From Flavobacteriaceae bacterium UBA5534 (GTDB lineage: Bacteria > Bacteroidota > Bacteroidia > Flavobacteriales > Flavobacteriaceae), in the NCBI GenBank assembly GCA_002426015.1, contig DINS01000022.1:45845-109844 (forward strand): a stretch of DNA of 64,000 bases. The letters are read 5' to 3'. Position numbers and translations under genes: made by a program. Positions within the stretch are counted from its first letter, which is position 1. Each line of letters starts with the position of its first letter. Under the pieces are notes generated by a model, which was given only the letters and a program-made list of their open reading frames with translations, was not told where the DNA came from and searched no databases. Below, piece by piece: positions 1 through 9,510 of this stretch.

Positions 1-51
1 CTAACTTTTAAAAATATCACATTATTTAGTCCATAGGTAATTGGTTAATCC

Positions 52-81
52 ATAAGTTTTTTGCCCTAAATCAAAACTTAT
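52..81 (+). repeat. Leader hairpin before the large secreted protein
   Basis: A perfect 9-bp inverted repeat (ATAAGTTTT at 52-60, AAAACTTAT at 73-81) with a 12-nt loop ends 6 nt before the ATG at 88. It could be a leader hairpin affecting translation or the tail of an upstream terminator. Function is unknown; only the symmetry is seen. Confidence 0.4.
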
Positions 82-87
82 CCGCTT

Positions 88-3000
88 ATGAAAAACTTTA
101 CTTTTTTAGGTATTAGAAATTTATTTCTAATCCTTTTACTTTTTGTTAGCACTACTGCTTTTTCGCAGTACTGTAATTCTAATGGAAACAATGATTACTA
201 TTTATCAGTTGGAAGAGTACAGTTAAACACCATTGATAATACATCTGGACCCGGAATATCTGGTACTGGTTATTCCGATTATACCGCTATGTCAACAAAT
301 TTGACAAGAGGCACTTTATACACAATTACTATCACCACAAATAGAATTTCGGCATATCCAATTGGATATCGTGTTTGGATAGATTATAATAATGATAATG
401 ATTTTGCAGATGCTGGCGAGCAAGTTTTTTCAACAGGAACCACAACAGCACTAACTGTATCTGGCTCTTTTACCATACCAGTAGGTGCAACATTAGGCAA
501 TACGAGAATGCGAGTTACAGAGCGATATAATGCTCTGCCAAGTAATTGCGGATCGTTCAATTATGGTGAAGTTGAAGACTATACAGTAAATATAGTAACA
601 CCTACTCCAGCACCAGAAATAAACATTACTGGTCTTGGAAATACCATAAATGATGGTGACACAACACCTGTTGTAACAGATAATACTTTATATGGAAGCA
701 CAAGCCCAGGAACCCCTATTTCTCATACATTTACCATTCAGAATACAGGAAGCTTGCCACTTACTATTGGTGCTATAACCTTTTCTGGAGCTAATCCTAG
801 TGACTTTTATGTGTTGACACCTCCAGCCGCTACCATAGCAGCATCTGGAAGTTCCAATTTTGTAGTGAATTTCGATCCTTCTGGTAACGGAACTCGAACC
901 GCAATCATTTCCATTGTCAATACTGACTCAAACGAAAATCCATATGATTTTACTTTGCAAGGCACTGGCGTTGTACCACTAACCAATGGGCCAGGTGGCG
1001 TCACAGCCGATTTAAGATTGTGGCTAAAGGCAAATGCTGGTTTAAGTTATACATCTGGGCAACCTGTCAGTTTATGGGCAGATCAGGGTCGAGGAGCTGA
1101 TGCTACGGTAAATCTACCTTCACAATCACCAACATATTATGACAATGTCTCAAGAAATGTCAACTTTAACCCTGTCGTTGATTTTGACAATAGTGTAGAC
1201 CCGGTTCCTTTGGATGGTGATTTTTCTTATGATGATGCCTCTACTCAATTTTTACAAGGTACTTCAGGATTGTACACTCAAGATATGTTCGTGGTTCTTA
1301 TCCCAGATGTAACCGTAAACTCCACATTTGGTAGTATGGACGTGTTTTGCGGTGACGAACGACCAGCAACCAATGAAACCGATGCAACTGGTATAGGTCT
1401 TGGACGATATACTGTTAGGTTTAGTAACGAGATATTATGTTATGCTGTAGGCACTACAAGTGGTGGAAATGGATATGGTGTAGCTGAAGCTGGTACAGGA
1501 AGCACCTATAGTAATGTTGGTATTATCAATGCAAGAAACAATACAGCTGCAACACAACAACAATTGTATTATAATGCAATAAATAAAGAAACACATCAAA
1601 ATGACATTCCAGATTTTTCTAATGTGAACAATTCCAGATATTGGATTGGACGAAGTGAAGGTTGGGAAGCTAGTACTGATGCAAGAATTGTTGAAATCAT
1701 TACTTATTCAGCAAGAAAAACAGATGCCAACCTTACACAAGAACGCAATAGAATTCAATCTTATTTAGCAATCAAATATGGTATCACGCTTGGTGTTAAT
1801 GGAACGTCCCAAGATTATGTCAACAGTGATGGTACCGTTATTTGGGATCAATCTGCAAATATTGGCTTTAATTATGATATTGCTGGTATTGGTAGAGATG
1901 ATGCTTCTGCCTTAAATCAAAAACAATCAAGAAGTGTCAACAATGCAACTGATGTCATCGGTCGTACCCAAGGTTTGATTACTATGGGATTAACTGATAT
2001 TTATGATACCAATAACAATAATATTGCGAGCAACCCTACAACACTAAATAACAAACAGTTTTTAGTTTGGGGGAATAATGGCGCCAATCTTAACCTAGCA
2101 GCCTCTGTTATTTCTGTAAACATGAGCGCTGGCATCTCACCCCCTATCACAACCAACACTTATTTTACAGGTATGCAACGTGTATGGAAGGTTGTCGAAA
2201 ACGGTGGTGATATTCCTAAAGTAAAAATATCCATTCCTCAAAATGCCATTAGAAACATCAGTCCTCCTGGCTCTTATTTAATGCTCATTTCAGATTCAAG
2301 TGTTTTTGATCCAACTGCCGATTACAGAATTATGACACCTGACGGCTTTGGAAATCTAACAACAGAATACGATTTTGATGGTACCAAATACATCACTTTT
2401 GGATTTGCGCCTCAAGTTATCGCGCAACGTTCAGTTTATTTCGATGGAACCATTGACTATATTGACATGGAAGATACTTTAGATTTGAATCCAACAGGAT
2501 TTACAGTATCGGCTTGGGCAAAAAGGGAAGCTGGTTCCAATAATACATCGATAGTTTCAAAAAGAAACAATCCTTATACAGTTGGTTATGATTTTAAAAT
2601 TGATAATACTGGAAGGTTACGAGTAGAATGGAAAAATGGTGGTCCAACATTTGGATTGACCTCTTCAGTTGTCATTCCAGAAAATGAATGGCATCATCTT
2701 GCCATCATATACAGCTCTGGTGTAGCAACATTATACATTGATGGTGTAGCAGATACATCAACAGCACTTGTAGCTCCAACTGCAACTGATGAATCCTTTT
2801 TTGTTGCTGCTGCTGGTAAAACATCTCAAACACAACATTATAAAGGAAACATCGACGAAATTCGTATTTGGGACAGGGCATTAACCGCAAATCAATTAAG
2901 ATTTTTAATGAATCAAGAAATCCAAAACAATGCAGGATTTGTAAGTGGAAGAGTATTACCGACAACAATTACTAAAAATGAAGTCGCTGCAATACCATGG

Positions 3001-5010
3001 TCTGATTTAGCTGGATATTATCCTATGACAAGATATACCTATACCAATGTTGATGACGAATCTGGAAACAATCATCATGGTGCCTTAAAAAATCTGGACA
3101 CTGTAGATAGACAGACTGCTCCTCTACCATATGAATCAACTCAAAATGGTAATTGGGATGGAAAAAGCACTTGGACCAATGGCATGGAGCAAACTATACC
3201 AGGAGCAGCCTCAATAGTAAATAATAACATTACCATCGATTGGAATATCGTAAAAGTCAATCATAATGTGTCTATGGACAATTCTGGCCTTCCTGCGGTT
3301 AATGGAGGAAATCGATCAGTTTTAGGTTTATATATCGATGATGTTAATGATAAACTAACTGTAGATGGAAATACACTCTCTAATACTGGAGGCGGATTGA
3401 CCGTAACCCACTATTTAACACTCGATGGAACAATTGACCTTGATGGTGAGTCACAATTGGTACAAACCACCGGAAGTGATTTAGATGTCACAAGTGCAGG
3501 TAAAATAGAACGCGACCAGCAAGGTACCGCTGACACATATACCTATAACTATTGGTCATCGCCTGTTGGGTTAAGCAATACAACATCCAACAACAATGAT
3601 TACACAATAGCAAACACAATTAAAGATGGCACGAATCCAGCCTCACCATTAACGATGTCATTTACTGGTGGATTGAATGGAACTGCTGGTTCACCTATCG
3701 GAATTTCAAACTATTGGATATGGAAATTCAACAATCTTCCAGATGATGATTATTCATCATGGGTTCAAGTTGGTAGCACAGGAACGATGCTTGCTGGAGA
3801 AGGTTATACAATGAAAGGCCCAGGAACAGGTCCTATAACTGCAGATCAAAATTATGTGTATGCTGGTAAACCCAATAATGGAGATATCACACTTCCACTA
3901 TTTGCAAACAATGATTATTTGGTTGGAAACCCTTATCCATCAGCCATCGATGCCCAAAAATTCATATTGGATAATGGCCCTACGATTGATGGTGCTTTAC
4001 CGAGTATGACTGGAACCCTATATTTTTGGGAACATTGGGGAGGAGGTTCACATATCCTTTCTGAATATCAAGGAGGTTATGCCACCTATAATATGTCTGG
4101 TGCAGTACCATCTGCCACCCTTGGAGTGAGCGATCCAGATGTAAGCAATGCTGGAACACCTACAAAACTTCCTGGACGTTACATTCCTGTAAGTCAAGGG
4201 TTCTTTGTGGTTGGTGAAAATAATGGCAATATCACTTTTAATAACAGTCAACGTGTCTTCAGAAAAGAAGGTGTGGCAACATCTGTATTTTTGAGAAATG
4301 CTGATGCTAATGCTTCAACAGATGAAGATACACGAATGAAATTCAGAATCGGGTTTAATTCTGTAAATACTATTCATCGTCAGTTACTATTAACTATTGA
4401 TGAGAATGCTACAAGTGATGTTGATTGGTCTTATGATGGTAAACATATTGATACACAAATGGATGATATGTATTGGATGATCAACAATGAGAAATACAGT
4501 ATTCAGGCTATAAACACAGTTAATCCAATTACTATTGTACCACTTGGGTTGCATACCAATACTGATGGAGAAAATAACATCTCTATTGACCGATTGGAAA
4601 ATGTGCCTGCTGATATTGATATCCTATTACATGATACCCTTACTGACACCTATCACGATTTGAGATTAAGCAATTATGTATTTAATCTGCCATCTGGCGA
4701 ATATTTAGATCGCTACGAATTAGTGTTTGGTGAATCAGCGGAAACGTTAACTGTTTCGGATAATGAGCTAAATGATATAACTATTTACTATGCAAACGAT
4801 ACTGAACATATTGTATTATTAAATCCAAAGCTAAAAGACATTTCTTCTATTGAAATGCTTAACATGTTAGGGCAAACAATACATAAAGTCAATACTGTTG
4901 CATCAAATGAATATTCAGAATATGAAGTCAAAAACTTAAGTACAGGCTCGTATATTCTAAAAATAAATACTGTAAGCGGTTCAGTATCTAAAAAGGTGTT
5001 AGTTCAATAA
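88..5010 (+). CDS. Large secreted multidomain protein with T9SS type A sorting domain
   Basis: Predicted cell-surface or secreted protein of 1640 residues. Residues 1-26 form a signal peptide ending in a FSQ/Y cleavage site. A GEVEDY motif (GEVEDYTVN, around residue 160) is followed by a choice-of-anchor-D/ASPM-like beta domain (about 177-295). Next come a stretch starting GPGGVTADLRLWLKA (about 300) that is typical of flavobacterial surface proteins, a region resembling DUF8202 (contains GIGRDDAS), and a LamG-like concanavalin fold (about 785-925, starting SVYFDG). The last 80 or so residues look like a T9SS type A sorting domain and end in SGSVSKKVLVQ. No catalytic motif is visible, so an adhesive or matrix role is an inference. 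The T9SS machinery itself is not in the window. The ATG start is fixed by the signal peptide. Confidence 0.85.
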   Translation: MKNFTFLGIRNLFLILLLFVSTTAFSQYCNSNGNNDYYLSVGRVQLNTIDNTSGPGISGTGYSDYTAMSTNLTRGTLYTITITTNRISAYPIGYRVWIDYNNDNDFADAGEQVFSTGTTTALTVSGSFTIPVGATLGNTRMRVTERYNALPSNCGSFNYGEVEDYTVNIVTPTPAPEINITGLGNTINDGDTTPVVTDNTLYGSTSPGTPISHTFTIQNTGSLPLTIGAITFSGANPSDFYVLTPPAATIAASGSSNFVVNFDPSGNGTRTAIISIVNTDSNENPYDFTLQGTGVVPLTNGPGGVTADLRLWLKANAGLSYTSGQPVSLWADQGRGADATVNLPSQSPTYYDNVSRNVNFNPVVDFDNSVDPVPLDGDFSYDDASTQFLQGTSGLYTQDMFVVLIPDVTVNSTFGSMDVFCGDERPATNETDATGIGLGRYTVRFSNEILCYAVGTTSGGNGYGVAEAGTGSTYSNVGIINARNNTAATQQQLYYNAINKETHQNDIPDFSNVNNSRYWIGRSEGWEASTDARIVEIITYSARKTDANLTQERNRIQSYLAIKYGITLGVNGTSQDYVNSDGTVIWDQSANIGFNYDIAGIGRDDASALNQKQSRSVNNATDVIGRTQGLITMGLTDIYDTNNNNIASNPTTLNNKQFLVWGNNGANLNLAASVISVNMSAGISPPITTNTYFTGMQRVWKVVENGGDIPKVKISIPQNAIRNISPPGSYLMLISDSSVFDPTADYRIMTPDGFGNLTTEYDFDGTKYITFGFAPQVIAQRSVYFDGTIDYIDMEDTLDLNPTGFTVSAWAKREAGSNNTSIVSKRNNPYTVGYDFKIDNTGRLRVEWKNGGPTFGLTSSVVIPENEWHHLAIIYSSGVATLYIDGVADTSTALVAPTATDESFFVAAAGKTSQTQHYKGNIDEIRIWDRALTANQLRFLMNQEIQNNAGFVSGRVLPTTITKNEVAAIPWSDLAGYYPMTRYTYTNVDDESGNNHHGALKNLDTVDRQTAPLPYESTQNGNWDGKSTWTNGMEQTIPGAASIVNNNITIDWNIVKVNHNVSMDNSGLPAVNGGNRSVLGLYIDDVNDKLTVDGNTLSNTGGGLTVTHYLTLDGTIDLDGESQLVQTTGSDLDVTSAGKIERDQQGTADTYTYNYWSSPVGLSNTTSNNNDYTIANTIKDGTNPASPLTMSFTGGLNGTAGSPIGISNYWIWKFNNLPDDDYSSWVQVGSTGTMLAGEGYTMKGPGTGPITADQNYVYAGKPNNGDITLPLFANNDYLVGNPYPSAIDAQKFILDNGPTIDGALPSMTGTLYFWEHWGGGSHILSEYQGGYATYNMSGAVPSATLGVSDPDVSNAGTPTKLPGRYIPVSQGFFVVGENNGNITFNNSQRVFRKEGVATSVFLRNADANASTDEDTRMKFRIGFNSVNTIHRQLLLTIDENATSDVDWSYDGKHIDTQMDDMYWMINNEKYSIQAINTVNPITIVPLGLHTNTDGENNISIDRLENVPADIDILLHDTLTDTYHDLRLSNYVFNLPSGEYLDRYELVFGESAETLTVSDNELNDITIYYANDTEHIVLLNPKLKDISSIEMLNMLGQTIHKVNTVASNEYSEYEVKNLSTGSYILKINTVSGSVSKKVLVQ

Positions 5011-5040
5011 AGACCCCAAATCTACATGAAACTAAACCTT

Positions 5041-5070
5041 AAAAGTCCCGAAGCAATTCGGGACTTTTTT
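5041..5070. terminator. Bidirectional terminator between the T9SS protein and hisS
   Basis: An inverted repeat AAAAGTCCCGAA / TTCGGGACTTTTTT with a 4-nt loop carries T-runs on both sides. It lies between two convergent genes and serves both strands; the last base of the minus-strand stop codon region touches it. Confidence 0.85.
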
Positions 5071-6439
5071 ATTTTAGTGCTTTTATGAGAGCTTCTAGAC
5101 TTAACATTTGTTGCTCGCCAGAAGCCATATTTTTTAATGTGAAGGAATTAGATGCCAACTCTTCGTCTCCAACCAAAACCACATTAGGTATATTGCGTTT
5201 GTTGGCATAATTGAACTGTTTGATGGTTTTCTTGTTATCAGGAAACAACTCTGCACTGATGCCATTATCTCTCAATTGTTTAATCGCTTTGACACTTGCC
5301 ATTGCTTCTGCTTCACCAAAATTGATGAACAATGCTTTAACTGTATTCGTTATTGTTTCTGGAAACAGGTTTAAGGCTTCCAATACCAAATAAATGCGAT
5401 CCAATCCAAAACTAATACCAATACCACTGACATCTTTTAATCCGAAAATGCCAGTAAGGTCGTCATAACGTCCTCCTCCTCCTATAGAGCCCATATCAAC
5501 TGTTTTTGGTGCTGCTACTTCGTAGATAGCTCCTGTATAATAGTTGAGTCCACGTGCCAAGGTGACATCTAGTTGTAAGGTTGCTGTTTTCAATCCTAAT
5601 TCAGAAATGGCGTTGTTGATGAACTCTAACTCTTCGATACCTTTTTTGCCTTCTTCTGAAGAAAACAGAATTGATTTCAATTCGTTTATTTGTGTTCCGA
5701 AATCCCCTTTTAATGAAAACAAAGGTTGCAGTTTATCAATGCCAGATTGCGGAATGCCTTTACCAAGCATCTCTTCCTTGACCTTCTCCTCGCCTATTTT
5801 GTCGAGTTTATCTAAAGCAACTGTAAAATCAATCAATTTATCTTGTGCACCAATCACTTCGGCAATACCAGACAAAATTTTACGATTATTTATTTTGATG
5901 GTGACACCTTCCAGTTTCAATGCTGAAAATACAGCATCATAGAGCTGTACAAACTCTACTTCTTGCCACAAGGAGGTAGAACCAACCACATCGGCATCAC
6001 ATTGATAAAACTCTCTAAAGCGACCTTTTTGAGGTCTATCTGCTCTCCAAACAGGTTGTATTTGGTAACGTTTGAACGGGAATTCTATCTCGTTTTGGTG
6101 TTGTACCACATACCTTGCAAAAGGAACGGTTAGGTCGTAGCGGAGGGCTTTTTCACTAATGGAAGGTGTAATTTTATTTGAATCTTTTTCAGCGTATAAC
6201 TTATCATCAACTTTACTCAAATAATCCCCAGAATTCAAAATCTTAAAAATCAAGCGATCGCCTTCTTCTCCATATTTTCCCATCAAAGTTTCAGAGTTTT
6301 CAAAACTCGGTGTTTCAATCGGTTGAAATCCATACAATTCAAATTGCTGCCTAATCACATTAAAAATGTAATTGCGCTTTGCAACTTCTTCCGGATTAAA
6401 ATCTCTTGTGCCTTTTGGGATACTTGGTTTTTGTGCCAT
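5069..6439 (-). CDS. hisS: Histidyl-tRNA synthetase
   Basis: Class II aminoacyl-tRNA synthetase that charges tRNA-His with histidine in the cytosol. Its 456 residues match the usual length. The N-terminal PKGTRDFNPEE segment, the motif 2 region (FREFYQCDADVVGS), the histidine-specific signature LARGLNYYTGAIYE and the glycine-rich GSIGGGGRYDDL are all present, followed by a C-terminal anticodon-binding domain (about 365-456). It is transcribed alone. A possible -7 box (CAAAAATA on the + strand at 6489-6496, read TATTTTTG on the minus strand) gives a leader of about 45 nt that contains a hairpin close to the ATG (6446-6463). Confidence 0.97.
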   Translation of the reverse strand: MAQKPSIPKGTRDFNPEEVAKRNYIFNVIRQQFELYGFQPIETPSFENSETLMGKYGEEGDRLIFKILNSGDYLSKVDDKLYAEKDSNKITPSISEKALRYDLTVPFARYVVQHQNEIEFPFKRYQIQPVWRADRPQKGRFREFYQCDADVVGSTSLWQEVEFVQLYDAVFSALKLEGVTIKINNRKILSGIAEVIGAQDKLIDFTVALDKLDKIGEEKVKEEMLGKGIPQSGIDKLQPLFSLKGDFGTQINELKSILFSSEEGKKGIEELEFINNAISELGLKTATLQLDVTLARGLNYYTGAIYEVAAPKTVDMGSIGGGGRYDDLTGIFGLKDVSGIGISFGLDRIYLVLEALNLFPETITNTVKALFINFGEAEAMASVKAIKQLRDNGISAELFPDNKKTIKQFNYANKRNIPNVVLVGDEELASNSFTLKNMASGEQQMLSLEALIKALK

Positions 6440-6445
6440 ATCAAC

Positions 6446-6463
6446 TTCCCACGAAAATGGGAA
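6446..6463 (-). repeat. REP-like hairpin in the hisS leader
   Basis: A palindrome (TTCCCA, cgaaaa, TGGGAA) ends 6 nt upstream of the hisS start. It closely resembles a second hairpin at 22574-22593 in front of another minus-strand gene, in the same orientation. Together they suggest a small dispersed palindromic element rather than a histidine-specific regulator. Confidence 0.5.
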
Positions 6464-6599
6464 TCTCTTTAAAATTATACTATAAGTGCAAAAATATCAT
6501 AATTTTCAAAGGGAGTCATAAGATATTTCAAATTTATAGTAACTTTATTGGCATTTAGTAGTCTTATAGAAAATCAATCGTTACAAGAACACCAATAGT

Positions 6600-7841
6600 A
6601 TGTTTTCATTATTCAGAGAGAATCTTAAAATTGCCTTCAATTCTATTAAAACCCAATTATTAAGAACCATCCTAACGGTCTTAATCATTGCTATTGGTAT
6701 CACAGCCTTGGTTGGGATTTTAAGTGCTGTTTCTGCACTGGAAAACACTATCTCAAGTGATTTTTCTTCAATGGGATCTAATACTTTCAATATACAGCGT
6801 TACGAATTTAATACACAGCGTCAAAGTGGTCGAGAAACTCAAAAAATCAATCCTGTTATTAGCTATCGCAACGTTAAAGAATTTGAAGAGAACTATAAAT
6901 TTCCATATACCAAAACCTCTATTTCGTTTGTTGGTACAAGAACTGCCGAAGTAAAATACGAAAACAAAAAGACCGATCCTGAAGTCACCATTTTGGGTGT
7001 CAACGAAAATTTTATACAAAATTCGGGCTTGGAGGTAAGTGAAGGACGCGAACTCAACTATTTTGATGTGCTCAACAGTAGCACAGTTTGCGTTATTGGT
7101 AGCGATTTGGCAAAGTCTATTTTATCTGATGTCAATCCGATTGGACAGACCATTAGCATCAGAGGTGCAAAATTTAAGGTGATTGGTGTCTTGAAATCTA
7201 AAGGCGCAACTTTTGGCAATAATCAAGATTTGAGAGTGTTGCTTCCATTACAAAAGGCAAGAACCATTTTTACCAATCCCGATATCAATTATAGCTTGAG
7301 TATCAAAACCGACAAAAAAGACATGTTGGAAGGCGCACAGGACGAAGCTATTTTGACATTTAGAAACATTAGAGGCCTCAATCCTGTTGAAGAAAACAAT
7401 TTTGGATTAGAACGAAGTGATGACCTTATCAATCGTATTGGTTCGATTACACAATACCTCTATTTGGCTGCATGGATTATCAGTATCATAACGATAACTG
7501 GTTCTTCGATTGCCTTAATGAATATACTGTTTGTATCGGTTACAGAACGTACTCGTGAAATCGGTGTTCGTAAAGCACTAGGCGCCAAAAAGAAAACGAT
7601 AGCAGCTCAATTCTTTATGGAAGCCATTATTATTGGCCAATTAGGTGGTATTCTTGGGATTATTTTGGGAACACTCATAGGATATGTTGTGGCAAAATTT
7701 GCAGATTTCCAATTTTCCACACCTTGGCTGGCGATGTTTAGCGCCTTTAGTATCGCATTTATAGTCGCAGTGATCGCTGGTTTATTGCCTGCTGTAAAAG
7801 CGGCAAAATTAGATCCTATTGAGTCTTTGAGATACGAGTAA
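6600..7841 (+). CDS. ABC transporter permease, MacB/FtsX type
   Basis: Inner-membrane permease of 413 residues in the MacB/LolC/FtsX superfamily. It has an N-terminal transmembrane helix (about 20-45) and a periplasmic MacB_PCD-type domain (about 50-270). Three C-terminal helices form the FtsX domain, which contains the hallmark TERTREIGVRKALGAKKK (about 318-335). Members couple cytosolic ATPase cycles to mechanical work on envelope substrates such as lipoproteins, peptides or macrolides. No ATP-binding partner lies in the window, so the ATPase must be encoded elsewhere and the substrate is unknown. Two small membrane-protein genes follow directly. Confidence 0.9.
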   Translation: MFSLFRENLKIAFNSIKTQLLRTILTVLIIAIGITALVGILSAVSALENTISSDFSSMGSNTFNIQRYEFNTQRQSGRETQKINPVISYRNVKEFEENYKFPYTKTSISFVGTRTAEVKYENKKTDPEVTILGVNENFIQNSGLEVSEGRELNYFDVLNSSTVCVIGSDLAKSILSDVNPIGQTISIRGAKFKVIGVLKSKGATFGNNQDLRVLLPLQKARTIFTNPDINYSLSIKTDKKDMLEGAQDEAILTFRNIRGLNPVEENNFGLERSDDLINRIGSITQYLYLAAWIISIITITGSSIALMNILFVSVTERTREIGVRKALGAKKKTIAAQFFMEAIIIGQLGGILGIILGTLIGYVVAKFADFQFSTPWLAMFSAFSIAFIVAVIAGLLPAVKAAKLDPIESLRYE

Positions 7842-7858
7842 ATTTTGATTCTTTATTT

Positions 7859-8128
7859 ATGGATGGAAGTTTAAGTCACTTTAAAGCAACTTTACAACGA
7901 AAAAAAGAACGTGCTGATGCTACAAGTGATCGGTTTAAACGAACTAATTCATACATTAACAATACTTCAAAACTTGAATTTAGAACTGAAGAATTATCAG
8001 AATCTGAATTACAGGAGCTAAAGAGAACGATTCGAGTTAAATTAAATTTTCGCAAAAAACTGGAAGCGATTATTTTAATTATTCTAATTGTCTCTTCATT
8101 AGCTTTGGTTGTGTATTCTATTAACTAA
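7859..8128 (+). CDS. Small single-TM hypothetical protein
   Basis: An 89-residue protein with a basic, soluble N-terminal part and one C-terminal transmembrane helix (about 66-88, rich in Ile, Leu and Val). It starts 17 nt after the ABC permease gene and ends 3 nt before the next gene, so the three probably form one transcript. No family was recognised. A tail-anchored accessory subunit of the permease is possible but rests only on position. Confidence 0.7.
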   Translation: MDGSLSHFKATLQRKKERADATSDRFKRTNSYINNTSKLEFRTEELSESELQELKRTIRVKLNFRKKLEAIILIILIVSSLALVVYSIN

Positions 8129-8131
8129 ATA

Positions 8132-8482
8132 ATGTCCGAATCCTATTTTTATATAAAATTGCAAGATCATTTTAAACTTTGTATCTCAATGAAAGATATG
8201 ATTCTTTTAGATTCAGAACTTCAAAATAGCAATATTAGGTTTTATAACGAAATTGTTGAACAACCCCAAAATTCTGATACATTTAGGTACTATTTTCTTA
8301 ATTCAGATAACGAAAGAGTAAATAATATTCTTGTAAAAAATGAGATTATAGCTTTTTCAGAATCTAATATAATTGGTGATTTTAAAGACAATCGTAAAAC
8401 CTTGAAGCTTGTACTTTTGATTACAGTAATACTAATTGCAACATTAGTATTGGTTGGTGTATTTTTAAATCTATTTGGTTAA
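8132..8482 (+). CDS. Small C-terminal-TM hypothetical protein
   Basis: A 116-residue protein with a soluble N-terminal domain of about 88 residues and one transmembrane helix near the C terminus (about 91-114). The layout repeats that of the preceding 89-residue protein, with which it is almost contiguous (3-nt gap). No family was recognised. It is convergent with the following minus-strand gene; an AT-only inverted repeat at 8479-8497 may serve as a weak terminator for both. Confidence 0.7.
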   Translation: MSESYFYIKLQDHFKLCISMKDMILLDSELQNSNIRFYNEIVEQPQNSDTFRYYFLNSDNERVNNILVKNEIIAFSESNIIGDFKDNRKTLKLVLLITVILIATLVLVGVFLNLFG

Positions 8483-8489
8483 AATAACA

Positions 8490-8963
8490 TTATTTTACCA
8501 CCAACTTCTCAAAATACCTATACAAGTCCCCTTTTGTGATGACCGCACCTTGCTGAATAAGCTTGAACTTATCCAACGGCTTGTCGTCAGAATACGATTT
8601 GTTTGCTGTTAAAAACTCTACATCGTCCGACAATAAGTTATTTCTGAACCAATCAAACCCTTCACTTGTTGTCAAATCAACGTTTTCATTCTTTAATTTT
8701 ATGGCAATCAAGGTCATGATGTCCTCCTTTAGGTGGAACAAATGCATTTGTTGTGGCGAAATGTGTTCTAAATATCTGACTTGTCCCAAGACACCTTCCC
8801 AAACCAAGTCGCTAAACACATCGAGTTCTTGCTCTGCAACTTCTGGCTTATTTTTCTTGATGTCTGTCCACTCATCGCCTGTAATAGACTGTGTTGCTAG
8901 GAAGTTGATAAATTCTTGGTGCAATTCTTCAAACTGTTCTTTGGTAAGTCTTGAATACTTCAT
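8490..8963 (-). CDS. DUF6495-like conserved flavobacterial protein
   Basis: A 157-residue acidic cytosolic protein with no signal peptide or membrane segment, starting MKYSRLTKEQFEELHQEF. I recognise it as a conserved flavobacterial protein commonly found beside rplI and tentatively place it in the DUF6495 family. No catalytic motif is visible and its function is unknown. A strong terminator separates it from the ribosomal protein operon upstream, so it probably has its own promoter. Confidence 0.75.
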   Translation of the reverse strand: MKYSRLTKEQFEELHQEFINFLATQSITGDEWTDIKKNKPEVAEQELDVFSDLVWEGVLGQVRYLEHISPQQMHLFHLKEDIMTLIAIKLKNENVDLTTSEGFDWFRNNLLSDDVEFLTANKSYSDDKPLDKFKLIQQGAVITKGDLYRYFEKLVVK

Positions 8964-8990
8964 AGGAAAATGAAAAAAAATTGAAAATAA

Positions 8991-9018
8991 AAAAGCCTCA
9001 AGTTTCGTTGAGGCTTTT
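8991..9018 (-). terminator. Terminator of the rpsF-rpsR-rplI operon
   Basis: An 11-bp stem AAAAGCCTCAA (8991-9001) / TTGAGGCTTTT (9008-9018) with a 6-nt loop lies 18 nt beyond the rplI stop. On the minus strand it ends in a U-run. Confidence 0.85.
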
Positions 9019-9035
9019 AAAATATGTTTTGAAAA

Positions 9036-9497
9036 TTAAGCTTCAGCTACAACTTCAAAAGTTAAATCGACAGTGACTGCTCTGTGAAGTCTAATCACAG
9101 CGTCGTACTGTCCTAAACGCTTGATAGTTCCACCATTGATAGTGATGTACTTTTTATCAATTGTGTGACCAGCTTCGTTTAATGCATTTGCCAAATCGAT
9201 GTTTGATACTGAACCAAACAATTTAGCACCAGCAGCAGCACCAGTTCCAGCGTTAGCAGGAATCTTGATTTCTAAAGCTTTTATGGCATCAGCTGTTTTT
9301 TGAGCTTCATCAATAATTTTCTTTTCTTTAAATGCTCTTTGCTTTAAAGTTTCAGCTAATACTTTTTTAGCTGAAGGCGTCGCCATAACGGCTTGCTTTT
9401 GAGGAATTAAAAAGTTTCTACCATAACCGTTCTTAACTGTTACAATATCGTCTTTAAATCCTAAATTTTCAACGTCTTGTTTTAATATAAGTTCCAT
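9036..9497 (-). CDS. rplI: 50S ribosomal protein L9
   Basis: Large-subunit protein bL9 of 153 residues, the normal length. The N-terminal signature with GYGRNFLIPQKQA, a central helix and a C-terminal globular domain are present. Bacterial L9 binds 23S rRNA near the L1 stalk and limits frameshifting. It is the last gene of the rpsF-rpsR-rplI operon, 13 nt after rpsR. Confidence 0.97.
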   Translation of the reverse strand: MELILKQDVENLGFKDDIVTVKNGYGRNFLIPQKQAVMATPSAKKVLAETLKQRAFKEKKIIDEAQKTADAIKALEIKIPANAGTGAAAGAKLFGSVSNIDLANALNEAGHTIDKKYITINGGTIKRLGQYDAVIRLHRAVTVDLTFEVVAEA

Positions 9498-9510
9498 AGT
9501 TATGTTTTTA

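Noticed and set aside
8479..8497. Terminator between the convergent genes at 8.48 kb
   Set aside because: The inverted repeat is purely A/T with a 2-nt loop, too weak to call a terminator with confidence.
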